Origin: Sphaerosporella brunnea
Taxonomy: Eukaryota; Ascomycota; Pezizomycetes; Pezizales; Pyronemataceae
Reading direction: 5' to 3'
Length of the DNA stretch: 64,000 nt
Assembly (NCBI GenBank): GCA_008704415.1
Contig: VXIS01000268.1
Span: forward strand, 1 to 64,000
Shown: one piece after another, positions 34,419-46,959 of the stretch
How positions within the stretch are numbered: the first letter of the stretch is position 1
How the letters are laid out: every line of letters starts with the position of its first letter
Notes under the pieces: generated by a model
The model's input: the letters and a program-made list of their open reading frames with translations, nothing else
What the model was told of the DNA's origin: nothing
Databases searched by the model: none
Made by a program: the position numbers and the translations under genes

Positions 34419-37400
34419 GGATGACAGCTGATGACACGCTAATCCTGATGCATGCACGGTGGAGCGAGGAAGATAGTCAATATTCCACAGGTGAGCAGTT
34501 GTGTAGGCTCGGCTAGGAAGAGAGCCAGATATCCTTTCTCCTGCCAGTGCCAGGCTCCTCCCTCCGGTCGAGGTACTGCCCGTGGTTCATGTGGCGCCAC
34601 GCAACCACGGCTAAATTCGTACGTAATGAAATGTGATTACTGTTCTATTACTGCGGGCGCAAGATGATCTTGGAAGTATGTTGTATCACTCGGCCAACAA
34701 GACGGGGGTGATATTTTATGACGCTCACATTCTGTGCCGTTGAGGATTTGTTTTGCCAGCACTTTGGAGATAGGTTTTTGTTATTGAGCGTGGGTGATAG
34801 CGAGGAAGGGGAGGCAAAGGTAGTGCAAGGCGCTCAGCCACAGCCACCAGCGTAGAACTTGAATGTTCGATCAAATCGATTTTGTTTGTAATCAAGTTTG
34901 TTGTCTGTATTCGACCGCGAACGATCATGGGCTGGATTTCTTCTGCTTCCGACTAAGCACGCGGAAGAGGACTCAGAACGCTGCCTTCGTGTCTCTTCAA
35001 CGACAATCAAGTCACTGCAACAAATTTGCTACTTCGAAAGCCCTCGAGCCTTTGAATAACTCCAACTTCTTGTAACGTCTGGGGCTCGTTCATGTTGACC
35101 CCACAACCGGCTTGACTGCAAGACGCGAAGCGGCATACTTCGCAACATGCGGTACTTTAGGCAAGCCGAAACTGGTAATAATCAGCAGAGGCAACGTTCT
35201 GCAGAGATACCAGCCGGACGCTTTTCCCTGCTCTTGGATACCGAGTATTTGGCCGAGCGAGCATTGTGCGATTGAGGAAGGGCAGGATGAGCGACCCAAT
35301 GTCTCGCCCCACCGCGGACCATGCTCGACACGTCAAGTTCCAAAGCTACTAATTAGAGAGTATTTCTCCAAGACTCGGGACGGAACCTGAGCGTACAGAA
35401 GGGCTCCAAGAAAGCCCTTTCCAGACAATTCCGCTCTGTTGTTTCAATCGTTAACCAACAATACGGAAGCTCTCATTCCATCGTGCCAATATGTGCATGC
35501 CGGTTCAGGAACCGGATGTCTCTGTGCAAGCGTTAGTTAGTCGTTGGTGGGTACTGATTGGTCTTCGTTTCTCTGGGCAGGCCTAAGCAATTCAAACAAG
35601 AAGCACCTGCTTTTTGAATGTTCAAACGGCCCTGATTGCCACGATAGTTCCAAATATTCTCATGGCCATCGGGAGCATACTGGTATTCATTTGGATTAAC
35701 ATTGCTTTTCGCCGGAGTAATCTACGTCTGGTAAGGGGGCGGGCAGTGTTTCTCGGTGGCCGATCAAGAAGGTTTGGAACTTACGACATCCGAAGCAGGA
35801 AGCATTGCAGGAGTTTCTGTGTCATTTGGTAAGGCTCGTAAAGATTGAGTGTAACTGTGACATCTGTCTGAGCTCTCGAACGAGTGACCCAATATGATTC
35901 TCCCCTTCAAAATCAGACAGCTCGACAAAAACTCATGGGAATAATCCCATGAGAAAGCCTCGATAATTGAACCCACCACCCCCAGGGGTTCCAATCCTTC
36001 TATAACACGACGCCACCCGGACTTTTTTACGTTAACTTAAAGTCACAAGGAATCATTAACTGCTGAGAGAAAAATTATCTAAAAAAAATTATTATCTTGT
36101 TTGACATCTCAAAGGGAACTATCACCACCTGCAACTTGAAGCTACGATGCTCGACGAGCCTCGCCCCTGCTGTAAGCATGCTGCGGCAGGCTCCACATGC
36201 CAAAGTCAAAAAGAACTGAACGTGTTGGTGTTTCTAATTCACTCCGGGTACGTACAGGCACGGGAGCCATTTGGCAATCATGAACGGTTAAAGAAAGACA
36301 ACAATAATGACATGCTGGTGACCAAAAACTGGAGAACTGGCTATCTAAATTTTTGAAGAAAAAGACCATGGCGATAAATTAGAGTACTCAACCTCACACA
36401 TATCAATAGACCGAATCTGAGAATGGCGACGTCTAACAGGGTCGGTATCTTCCGGGTACATAAGCCAATGGATAGCACAAACCTTCTTTTATGCCGAGTT
36501 GGAGATTTCGAAAAACCAGTCTCAGGCAGTTTTGATATTGGCCTTGCCGGAGTCCGTGCGCGGATCCCCACGGATCCCTGGGATCGTTTGACACGTAGTG
36601 ATCGCTTTAGAGGGTATGGTTGTATCTCTGTTCAGCGGCTTTGATCCAGTCCTAAGCCATTGGTAGACTGTGAGACGGGGGGCTCCGGCAATGCCCACGG
36701 TGTGCGGTCCGATGGCGGAAAGCTCTTCTAGCTCCTCAAGTAGCCAATCATAGTCAAGTTCTTTGGCTTTGGCCCGCCTCAAATTCGGGAATCGTTTCTG
36801 CGCCGGTTGCTGTAGTTGCGAGGCGGCCTTCGTCGAGGGAAGTCTCAGGGTCATTCAACCCTCCGGGCTCATGGCTAGCCGCGCCAAGGGATCCCGTAAG
36901 CGTGGTACAGGAGAGGCTTGGAACCCCTACCGGTGTTTTCAACCGCCTTGGGAATTTTGAATTTGTCCTGAATGGTGTCGATTTCAACGGCGGAGATGGA
37001 CTGGCGGGTCTCTACAGTCAGGGCTTTATTTTCTGCCGCTGCGAAGCGCACTGTCAGCGATCCATCAATACACCTCCTCCAGCGGACTACCTACCATGAG
37101 GGAAACCCTTCCGCTTCGCTGCTGGTCCCAGCACTTGGCTGGGCGCGGATGAGTGTTCGCTGCGGGGCATATTCCACCGTAGTTTTTGTGGTCCCCGATT
37201 GGGTATGATAAGAGCTGGGATCGCTTAAAGATCGCATTCAGCGCTAAACGGATAGCTTTGTTGTAATGTGTGGGAGGGACGGGCCCTTCGTGTTCTTAAA
37301 AGTGCCGTTGGTTGCATAGGAGGAGTGTACACCGAAGTGGTTGAAAGGTTGGATCCCGGAGGTATGTAGTTGGATCATCGAACACTTTCCTTCTAGACAT

Positions 37401-40392
37401 AGCAAATCGATTACAATCCCTAGAATTCGGTTTTTCTGAGAGAAGAATGTTTTCGGTAGTGTCGACAGTTCTAACTGCAATCGTTATGAAAATGGTTCAT
37501 CATACACCGAGGAGTTCAGCTCAAATACTGCACTCCAGATAATTGCCCATATCCCCTCGACCGTAGCGGTTTTGGGTACCAATTGACACGGAGAATGCGC
37601 GCTCCCATACTCAGAGCGATCACCTCCTATATAAATAAATTAGTGCTGGCAAACAAATTAGTGCATTGTATTGTACAAGAGAGCCTATTGATATATACAA
37701 AAGGTAGGAGTTTGTCGGTCGTTTTCGTCCATCACCATGATCTGACGCCGTGGTCCTCGTGGCCCCTATGAGTGTGAGGGGTTGAGCGATGCCTACGAGA
37801 ATCACTTGTGATGCAAGGTGGCATTGAAAGCGGAGTCCCGAGAGATGACCAACAGCGAATAGTTCGAGTGCAAATAAAAAATGGCAAAAAATGTACCCAC
37901 CCCTGTCCCGCCGTATCGAGGAATTGTACCACTGACCTTCAGTGAAGTTGTCAGTCTACGCAACCAGCCGGCTACTCTGTTGATGTGTCCAACCTTGGTT
38001 GCACTTTATATCCCACACGGTGGCGTTTTTTGCAACACGTGACCCCCATCTAACAGACTGTCGATTTTCATCTGCATCCACATTATTGGCGGGCAGGACC
38101 AGGTCGCGCTCGCCAACCTGGGTAGCCAGTAATGAACTAGGTCGCCACTGGTGGCACCGACCAAGAGGAGATCCTTCATGTAGCGAACAACAACGCTTCT
38201 GCAGGGTAGGTGGTGGAGCGAGTGTAAACCCCACATTCGGCACCCCCAACTCCTCGCCACCCATCAAATTTGCCTCCACAAAGACAAAACGCAGAACGCG
38301 GCTAGCCTAGGTGATACTCTCGCCAGCGCTTAAGTTTCTTGCACAAACAACAGGGAGGCTGAAACTTTTCACAGCCCCAACGGGTTTGAGGTAGGGTTGC
38401 AGAAACACCGTCGCCCCGGTGCTTGTGCCGGCACAACCAACAACCCCCCCCCATGAATGTAGATGAACACGGAAATGGACTGAAGCGAAACATCTGCCTG
38501 AAGGTAGCTGAGTGTACGAGTTGAAAATCGAACCCGCCACAGAATTTCACTTTTGCTCGGGAGATAACCCAGCATTGATGAGGACTCATACAGATCTTCT
38601 GAAACTCAAATTGCGCGAAAAAGACAGCAACGCAGGTCGATTCCGCACGTCCAGGGGCTCTAGGACGGCTACTTTGATGCTGAACAGTGAGGGGTTAAAA
38701 GTATTAGATCAGCTGTGGGTGTGGAAAGGTAGTGGGAGGAGGAAATTTCGCTGAATATCTGTTCCAATCCAGATCCGACAGGGGTTTTGAGCACACGACG
38801 AGATTCAGCACATTGAGGAGGCTTAGAACGGCTGCTTTCAGGCAGAATAGCGCGGAGTTTATACAACATAGGAGAACAGAGGCAAACAATCCTCTATTCA
38901 AAGCGAATAATGGACCCTCATAAGTGACAATGCCACCCAATTCTGCTGCAGTAACATCCGCCAGGTTCATCTACCCTCTGGCTAACTTCGGCAAAGTTTC
39001 GGATGCAAACCCGAGAGTTTTGGGTTGTGGGTGGCATGAGAGGGTACTTGAGGTGATTCGTCTTTAATATGAGAAGGATTTTCTTTCTGGGGACCCCGAG
39101 GGTGTGGAAAGGTCAGATCTATCGTCAAGATCATCGTCTGGAAGAGGCTGTGTGTGGATATCTTTTGTTTGCTTGCGGCGAACCTGTCCATCTGACATCT
39201 TGACCGCTGATGGCGCAGTAGTACTACCCATCCTTGGGGCTTTTATGGCTCTCTATCTTGGCCTATGCTTTTGTAACTCAAGTATGTTCTCTACATAATT
39301 CCTAACAGTTCCATCTAGGTTTTGCTGGACTATAAGTGTACTTTTCGTGCGTTGCATCACTTGGGGTGGGTTGCCGTTGCAATTTGACATCCAAAGTTGA
39401 GTTCTACAGTCGAAGGGATACTTCATCGTTCACCATATTACCCTTGTTTTCTGTGCTTTCACGCCACACCGATGTAGTCATAGAGGCCATCTGGGAAACG
39501 AATTCTTCTCATGTCGTTGTTCTGTGCCATATTAGAGCTGAGTAGGTACCAAGCAGCCGGTGTTTAGAAATATACATTTATACCTCAACTTTTTCCAGCC
39601 CACTTCATCATCCCCAAAAGACAGTCCCACGTCACCTGGAATTTCGCCTGCTCTACGCCACTCCCGGGACTTATCCCTCGTTTGTGTCATCGGTGGAATA
39701 CATAGTACATACCGGCCCCAGTAGTATCGTAGTTCAAGTCAGCCATCTTGCTCCACTGTTCGCCCCGCCGGGCTTTGAGGTTTCTTCCTGCGCAACAGCT
39801 GGCTCACTAGCCACCGAGGAGGGCTTTCAACATATTGTAGCAGGGAAAATGCGGACAGTGCTTCAAGTCCATGACTTGTCGATGCGGGCTCTTCCCTTTT
39901 CGCCGAGGTCCTGATCGAGTGGAATCAGTCTCGGCTTAGACTGTGACCGCTGCCTGAACTGGAGGATGCGATTTCCCTGAGGTTGATCAACCATCAAGCC
40001 TTGGAGCTAGCTGGTCTTTCTACGTCTCCCGACCTAACCTGCGCTGTGTCGTGCTAATTGGAAGCGACGTTTCTCTTGGAAACGATCGTAAGCTTATCAG
40101 CACCAGCAGTTGGTTGCACTCCAAAATGTAAATAGACCTGTTGGTAAGGTGGTTCATACAGGTGTGCGTACTGCCGTACTAAGTCTGGCCTGTCAAAATC
40201 TCGCATCCTCGGGCGCGCACGGTACAGAGCAGCGCCTCCCAGGAAGACTTTAAGTCATTACCTGCTGTAATCATTTGCGATCGGTTCTCCCTCAGAGAGG
40301 TTGCCATAATTGCTAGTTATGACAGGATCCGCTGCAGCCCTCAGGTTGACCCGACAAGGTCGGTATATTTTGGAGGAGATCGTGATAATGGT
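34419..40392. other. Six kilobases without a supportable gene
   Basis: Short frames only. Two minus-strand stretches (36987-36754 and 36854-36522, including DYDWLLEELEELSAIG) look like a broken coding relic. An ORF at 35614 starts with a membrane-segment-like MNVQTALIATIVPNILMAIG but ends quickly. Nothing was identified as a known family. Confidence 0.4.
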
Positions 40393-40499
40393 GGCGCCAG
40401 TGCCTATAGTGTAGTGGGTTACATTCCCACCCCTCCACCTGCGTCCGGGGCAGGTGCGCGGTTCGACTCCCGTGCGATGCATTAGAGAATACTGGCGCC
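40393..40499 (+). repeat. tRNA-like element bounded by 9-bp inverted repeat
   Basis: GGCGCCAGT (40393-40401) and ACTGGCGCC (40491-40499) are inverted copies. Between them lie an A-box-like TAGTGTAGTGGGTTA and a perfect B-box GGTTCGACTCC within a GCGCGG/CCGTGC stem. A CACCTG/CAGGTG hairpin sits where an anticodon or variable arm would be. The acceptor does not pair as a functional tRNA. It resembles a tRNA-Gly/Glu-derived pseudogene or SINE head; it could also be an unusual intron-bearing tRNA. Confidence 0.45.
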
Positions 40500-40961
40500 T
40501 AGTCCTTGCCGACGCACGCTGAGCGGTGGTCCCGAAGCTACACTGCGGCTTAAGGTGCTAACTACTCGTGAGCGATGGCAAGGACGATAAACCTTCAGTG
40601 GTAGCAGTACAAGGATCGCAACCTTGGGGATGAAAATCTTTTTGTTTCCTTTCAACCTCGGCTTTCATGCCAGTCAGTCAACATCATCAACGCTTTCATC
40701 ATCATGCATGTTGCGACATATAGGTCCCCCACCAATGCTGTTCGGTCTTCGACTCGCATCTCTGACACTCATCGACATTATGCCCTTCTATTCCTCGATA
40801 CTCATCTTGAGCAGCAGAAGCACATCAAACCCGCCAGCATGAACTCCTCGACCGGACTCAACTAGATTATGCGAGGAGCCGGCTGCGATCAACACGCGCA
40901 CCCAGTCTCCGTGTTCAATCCATCGCACCCCCTGCCTTCTGTCTCTACCCCTCTAGCCATT

Positions 40962-41384
40962 ATGCGATACAGCCCCTTCAAGCGTGTAACGAGGCAGTCC
41001 TTTGGTCCGACCGATACGCCATGGCCACCGGGGACACTCCCTGCGACGCTCACAGACCCTCGGCATGAGGCTTTGAACCTTCACATCGCGCGGCAAAACG
41101 CGCTCGCCTGGGATGCGCTGCGGCTTCTAATCTCGCTGAACAAATTGCGTAAGAAAGCCGGTTGGACACCAGCATTTATGCAGAGGCCTTTGGGACTGAG
41201 AAAAGGGTTTGAGAAGTTCGAGAAGCGTGTTGCTGACGTTAAGGATCGCTGGCAGAGGCTTGTCGCGCATAAACAGGTCCTACTGGATGCCTTTCCGGCG
41301 ATTGCGATGGAGGTTTTGTGGGAGGTTGACGACGGCATGAGGGAGCTGCAGGGGGTCGTCTGGGAGCTGTTTGGTGAGGTTTGA
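40962..41384 (+). CDS. Small helical protein of unknown function
   Basis: The 140-residue intronless ORF starts at MRYSPFKRVTRQSFG. An in-frame upstream ATG at 40869 would add 31 residues, but that stretch is pyrimidine-rich and looks like leader. The body is a basic helical region with regularly spaced hydrophobics (WDALRLLISLNKLRKKAGW, then a long charged helix with VADVKDRWQRLVAHKQ) suggestive of a coiled coil. No domain was recognised. It lies alone between gene-free flanks. A real but lineage-restricted gene is plausible; a relic is possible. Confidence 0.5.
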   Translation: MRYSPFKRVTRQSFGPTDTPWPPGTLPATLTDPRHEALNLHIARQNALAWDALRLLISLNKLRKKAGWTPAFMQRPLGLRKGFEKFEKRVADVKDRWQRLVAHKQVLLDAFPAIAMEVLWEVDDGMRELQGVVWELFGEV

Positions 41385-43437
41385 AAGTGCGGTGGGTGGG
41401 TGCCGAGTTTGGTTGCCGCAGCTCAGGCTGACGGCAATGACTATATAGTGTGGGTACATGGACTGGTATAACTATGGCTTGTTTTGTAGGTTGAAAACCT
41501 AGTACCTTCTATCAGGTGCAACGCAGTGACGATGAAACCTCCACTCTCCGATCGATAGACAAAGACGACGGCTGATATTCATACATATTGTGCTCGACCA
41601 CGATGAAAAAAAAAACCTCGATTAAAATCAACCTTTTGTAAGTTACAACATTCCACGCCGGTGGTTTTTACTAACTGCTTACTGACCTGGGTCGACCTGG
41701 AAAGATTGAGCTCTACCGACTGCGAAATTTCTACCCTTAATGCACACGGAGTGCAATTTACACCCGGAAAACCGTCCTGCCTGGAAGTCTCTATAAAAAG
41801 CTCGACATATTATTTTCTATCGTTGCACTGGTAGGCTATTTCAGGTATGCGTTCAAGCAGGGCGTTCGCGAGAGGCACAAGAATGTACTATAACTGAAAA
41901 TACATTCGTAGTGGTACATAGTGTTCGCAACCTCTTCGCTGCTAAGAAGATACATTCGTATGTGATAAAATCCAAAATAAATGCTATTGTGGCCCACTTG
42001 CCTGCAAGTCGTTGCAGCAGCCTGGTCAAAGACAGCACTTGATCCGGTGGAGCTAGCTTCGGCGGGTTTCAGCGCCCTCATGGCGGAGTCGAGATGGGTG
42101 TTCAGCCTAGCACATGCTCCTGCTCGGTCCAGTTCCTCTGCCACTCCAAGAGAACACCCGAATCCAACACTTGAATCCAGTCAAACAGCGCATGCAACCG
42201 ACTCGATGAACCCGCAAAAGCTTTTGGCATTATGCCACTGTTGGCGTTGAGGGACGTGGTACCAGGGGCATGCGCCCGTGCATAGCTCGCCGCAGTGCCA
42301 GTTTCTTTCTGTGGCACTCGGATGGATAGATTTGAGGAGGAGGATACTATGAGCGTGGTCGCTGGCTTTGTATTTGTTGGCCACGCGGCGAGGGTTGAGG
42401 AGAGGAAGCGGGAGATAGGGGCCTGGCTTCAGGTAGGACAATATTTCGGTGTCCGAGATTGCTCGAGGCAGACATTCCCCGATCCGCTGAGCTTTCTATA
42501 GCAGCACCCGGCCCCTCAGGGTCTCGCCTATCAAACTTTGGGGATGGTGGACCAGGCTTACCATAATCTCTATCTCTGGGAGAAGGCGTTTGACGGCTTG
42601 GTGCTGTCGCTAGTCAGCATGGTTGCTGTTTGGTCCTTCAATCATTGCGGAAGCTACGTCCTGACTCTTCGCGAAGTGTGAAGCTCCGCGTTGCCTAAGA
42701 GCAACATCATTGCAGTTCACTCCAGTGTTGCTGACCCCGAGTTGGTACTCTTACCGGAAGAACGAAAGCACTGGAAGCGCACGTCAGCTAGATCATTGAA
42801 GTGGAACTACTTGTCACGATGACGGTGGCCAAAACAACAAGTGGCCGAACCCGCTAGACGCTTCCTGAGCGATAAATGCCGCTTTCGCGCTTGGTCTATC
42901 TTGCGCCTGGGTCTGACCCCATGGTTGGATCAGCCAGGTACATAATGATAATATCGGCAACCCTTTATAATGGTACCCAATTCCGCAAGTTCCTGTGATA
43001 TGCCACCAGCGCACCAAATACAGTGAAATTCCACCGCTTTTCAGCTTTACAATCAATTCTAATACGGAAGCCCCCGTCCTTTCAGCGCCCCAACAGGAAC
43101 TCTGGCCCCGGATTACTACACGCTGCGTGGTTGTTGCCAAGACCTCCACACTGATCGCACATCGTTGATGTGTGGCGTTCGCTTAAGCCGAGGTAATTGG
43201 CGAGTGCCAGCAGCCGCCGCTGTCTCATAAGTGGCCACTCGATGAATCACCGCCTTGCTTTCGCATCAATAACACTGCCTAGACAAAGCCATGGCGGGAT
43301 GACAGGTGAAGCCGGCTGCGTCACCAGGCGTGGCCGCGACGTCAGCATCCCGCATGTCAGGTAGTATGCAGCGACTCGCAGATATTACCGAAGAGTCGAG
43401 GATAATATGTCATAGCAATGGCTAAAGGAGGAGGATG
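41385..43437. other. Intergenic, left flank of the Mutator element
   Basis: No domain-bearing frame was seen on either strand. Short ORFs near 42100-42500 overlap in several frames without codon signal. Confidence 0.45.
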
Positions 43438-43656
43438 CTTTTTTATAACGGCAAACCTTTGAAATACCCCCCCATTTTGAAACGTTCCACCGAAATGCCC
43501 CCGGCGGCGTGAATCCTCCAAAATGCCCCTGCTTCCAACTGAGTACCCCGCCGTGTCGCCGCAACTCAAATTTGCCGCAACTCAAATTCGCCGCTTGTCA
43601 ACTCAGGCAATTTTTTCAAGTTTTTAGAAGGCTATTGTTCTATTCAAGTTCTAACC

Positions 43657-45568
43657 TCATCGACGCGCCCCTACAAGTGGTACTTCTGGCACATTATGAC
43701 AGCTTCGCTTGTTGTGTCCGACTCCACCGCATTGCCCACATCGCTGTGGCGCATGATCCGGAAGATCAACTGGTGCACCTACAGCTGCTGCGCGAGCAAC
43801 AGCTCTGGCCTTGTTCTTCTTCCTCTGTCTTTCGCCCTTTCTCAGACGCCGTTGTTTAGGCCGTCCGCGTGGCTTTTGCTGTAACGGCGGCTCGCAATCA
43901 GCGCATACATCCAGATGATCCACTGACACTGGAAGTAGATTATTGCTGTAGGTGTCTCGATATGTTTGAAGACTGAAGAACTGTGGGATAAAGTCACGGG
44001 GACTCAGCCGCAGCTTGTTGATCAAAGCAACCGCATGGCCGCATGGGATCTCGTTAACTTGAAAGCGTCCACACGTACAAGTATGCTTGTCCAAATTAAC
44101 AGTGTATCGTTCCCCCGAAAAGGAAACAACAGAGCCGTGCAGCACATCGGCCACCTAAACCAGTCGATGCTGACTAAATCCGATTGATTCCTTCAAGCTT
44201 GCAAGCGCGAAATCTGTAGACAGCTGTCCTGGACACTCCACGATCTTCTGTTTTGCATCTTGAAGCCGTTTGAAGCGTATATCCATGACTCGGTGCCATA
44301 TTCCATTCAGTAGTTCCACAATCGGCATACAACGCTCTTCCAGAAGTAACGAGTTGACCGATTCAATGATGTTTGACGTCGGGTGTCCCCATGTCTTTGC
44401 CTCCATGAAGGGGGGTGCCCACAGCTCACGGGATATTGCTAGAACGTACATATGAGCATTGCGGTGAGTCTCTCTTAATGCGTTCATTGCCTCTTCCCAG
44501 GCGCCTTCGGTAAGTGCATAGGTGCACGAGATAAATTTCCGCCGAGCCTCAATCCCATACTTCGTCTGCACATTGGCAGCAATGTGTTGCACACAGAATG
44601 CTCGCTTGACATGCTCCAATTCATCTTCCGCAGCTTGTAAACCCTTGTCCCGATCGGAAATAAGAGTGGTCAACTCCGCATCGAGCTGGGGAATGACAGC
44701 CGACAGATGTGATAGGAACCACCGCCAGGAACGCTCATTTTCGGATTCCACCACTGCCCATGCAAGCGGAACAATCTGGTTCTCGGCGTCAATCCCAACT
44801 GCTATCATGAGTGTATGTACAAAGCCACCCTTAATATGTGTTCCATCAACAGCCACTAGCTTGCGTAGATATCGCCAACTTCCATGCGCCTGCCCAGACT
44901 CCTTTAAACAGATGAAAAGACGTTCAAACCGATGCGTCACTTCGTTAATGAGTAGGCGAGTGAAAACTCCGGGATTATTTTTTGCAAGCGCGTTGAGGTA
45001 GGCAGGTAGCTGTCGATACTGCTGGGCTTGCATGCCGAGAAAATCGCCGAGAAAATGCGACTTTGCCCTCCGTGCGGCCTCATAGCTTACTTGCACCTAG
45101 AATTTTCACGTCAGTAACCCATCATGATTTTGATGAAGTTCATCCTACCTGAAACTTAAGCTGGACCGCTTCGATGATAGAGCGTGGAGTTGTAGCTTTG
45201 GTGATGAAGATTGTCGTTGGTAAAACACGTTGCAGCCACCTCTGGGAGGATGGAAGGCTTCGCGACGCCTCAGGCTCTGCACCCACGCAAGTGTGTTTTT
45301 CCTTGACCGTTGCAACGACTGCGCACTCCTTTTTGCTGTTCCAGCTGGCCCGGATACCAAACGGACAGTTATTTACAGCGCATGCCAAAACCACTCGCTT
45401 CCTGCAGCGACATGTCAGTCTGAGACACCGCTACACTAACAGAGCACTGGCTACTTACTTGTCGCTCTTGACAGTTCTTGTCTGAAACTTGTCTGCAATT
45501 GCCCAGTCGGCAACCGCTTGCTTGAACAGCAGCAAGCTGTCAAACTCCTCGCCTTGCTGCACAACCAT
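43657..45568 (-). pseudogene. MULE transposase with SWIM and CCHC zinc motifs, one in-frame stop
   Basis: Exons are 45568-45459, 45401-45149 and 45096-43657, with introns of 57 bp (GTAAGT...GCAG) and 52 bp (GTAGGA...CTAG). Joining them gives KSDKKRVVLAC and LKFQVQVSYEAA. The N-terminus is a FAR1/MuDR-type DNA-binding region (LLLFKQAVADWAI, then NNCPFGIRA). The MULE catalytic domain follows, with Asp in AVDGTHIKG and ISDRDKGL, the C-x2-H of FCVQHIAAN, and a Glu region near TSNIIESVN. A SWIM finger (CTCGRFQ...CGH), a basic linker and a C-terminal CCHC knuckle (CGQCGGVGHNKRSC) complete the family order. A single TAG (44157-44155) between the catalytic domain and SWIM interrupts an otherwise intact 600-codon frame. 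An upstream ATG at 45736 lies inside the terminal repeat and would add a Thr-repeat leader. Confidence 0.9.
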
Positions 45569-45586
45569 CCTGGGGCGCGAGAGGGT

Positions 45587-45618
45587 GTTGGTGGTGGTGG
45601 TGGTGGTGGTGGTGGTGA
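45587..45618. repeat. (GTG)n microsatellite
   Basis: About ten GTG/GGT units lie just upstream of the transposase start. If translation begins at 45736 they encode a Thr tract. Confidence 0.85.
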
Positions 45619-45820
45619 ACGTTGTGGAAAGGGCGGGGGGAGGTTGCGCTAGCTTTGTTTTGCTACGAAGGGGAGCGGCCAGTGTTGAGTGGGGTTGCGG
45701 CGACACGGCGGGGCACTCGGTTGGAAGCAGGGGCATTTTGGAGGATTCACGCTGCCGGGGGTATTTCGGTGGAACGTTTCAAAATGCGGGGTATTTCAAA
45801 GGTTTGCCGTTTTTATAAAG

Positions 45821-46383
45821 CGATCAGGCTACGTTTAGGATACTTCTTAGATAAAGGCGATTGTCCAAAGGGGTGAACTTCTCCGAGTGAACATTGAGGG
45901 GAGGACTCAAACAACATCTGATGGGAACAATTCTCACGGCATTTTCTGATAGTGGACCGTTTTAATTCTGAAATCATTCCATGATGTCGAATTATAAATA
46001 CTGGTCGTTGTGTTCTGCCCCGGGACCGGGCTATTTTTCTGCCTATTTTTCTTTTCCTACCTTTTTTTTTTTTTCTTTTTTTTCTTTCGGATCTTGCTGT
46101 TAACTACCATTCAGGTTGATTCTCATAGTTTCGGCGGCTGTGGGAGTCGTATACCTGAGCTATTGGACGGACGTCGAGATGGTTTTTTGAGTGTCCGGAA
46201 CTATGAAACCTGAAGTTATGCGTCTAGTACCAGTTCGTCTTCAGTCTGCTTTCTCTCAACCAACGTTTGGCACTCCAGACCTTCGGACAGGGCGTTTTTT
46301 ATGATCGTACAAACAAGCGAATCACGTTTTTCACACGTACGGGCGCACAAAACGAATAAAAAAACCTCAACAACTCAGAATCA
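45821..46383. other. Intergenic
   Basis: T-rich tract near 46060-46086. No gene was seen. Confidence 0.45.
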
Positions 46384-46645
46384 GAGTTCGACATCCGTCG
46401 AAGGTTGTCAGAATTCGTAACCGCCTGGCCGCAAGAACAAAGAAAAAAAAACAGAAACGAAACAAAAGAAATCAGAATTCGACATCCGTGGTTAGGTTGT
46501 CCGAATTCGAGAGATCGGGAGTCGACATCCGTGGTTAGGTTGTCGGAATCCGAAAGATTGGAATTCGACATCCGTGGTTAGGTTGTCGGAATTCGAAAGA
46601 TCACAAATTCAGAATTCGACATCCGTGGTTAGGTTGTCGGAATTC
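46384..46645. repeat. Array of five palindromic 34-bp repeats
   Basis: Units lie at 46384-46416, 46475-46508, 46518-46551, 46561-46594 and 46612-46645. Each reads approximately GAATTCGACATCC-GTGGTTAG-GTTGTCGGAATTC. The ends GAATTC-x-GACA and TGTC-x-GAATTC are inverted, and the loop GTGGTTAG is invariant in four units. Spacers are short and unequal (9-58 bp). Unit 1 differs in the loop, and the spacer after it is longest and contains a CTGGCCGCAAG/poly-A stretch. The array ends about 315 bp beyond the stop codon of the gene at 46960. Confidence 0.9.
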
Positions 46646-46959
46646 TAGGACCGTATTAGTAACTGAAATGCCAAGTGGTAGTTGTGGGGTGCCTGCAGAT
46701 TATGTCAGAAGCTGGATCGTCGGAAGGATGCGGGAAGATACGTGCCAGTTCACAACGGCGCACGGAGGGTCAAACAGAGAGGAAAATAGGCCGGTGAAGA
46801 AAAACTGAGGAAAACTGAGAAAAACAAACGAAAGGGCGGTTGGCGGTGTGGGCACTAGAGAGAATGTTAACTTGTGATTTGCAAGCTTGCTGACTGGGGG
46901 GAATGTCTCTCTAACCTCGGAAAAAAAAAAGTAAAAACCGAAACCAGTATAGGCCTTTC
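46646..46959. other. 3' flank of the 1239-residue gene
   Basis: Nothing but A-rich sequence was seen. It probably contains the transcript end of the minus-strand gene. Confidence 0.4.

Larger units (their letters stand above)
43438..45820 (-). mobile_element. Mutator-like DNA transposon (2.4 kb) with ~128-bp TIRs
   Basis: The left terminal repeat 43438-43565 and right 45694-45820 are near-identical inverted copies. Both read ACGGCAAACCTTTGAAATAC and then TTTTGAAACGTTCCACCGAA from the outside inward; the outermost 15 bases differ by an indel. The left copy carries a small internal duplication (GCCGCAACTCAAATT twice) just inside its end. One transposase gene fills the interior. No 9-bp target duplication could be recognised in the immediate flanks. 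The high TIR identity points to recent activity, although the gene now has a stop codon. Confidence 0.9.

Noticed and set aside
35614..35832. 72-codon ORF with one membrane-like segment
   Set aside because: It ends abruptly with no continuation by splicing that I could support, and there is no promoter or leader signal.
43509..43884. Plus-strand ORFs inside the Mutator element
   Set aside because: They are antisense to the SWIM/CCHC part of the transposase and start within the terminal repeat.
46384..46645. CRISPR-like appearance of the palindromic array
   Set aside because: The genome is eukaryotic, spacers are unequal and short (9-58 bp), and the repeats themselves are the hairpin. There are no cas genes.
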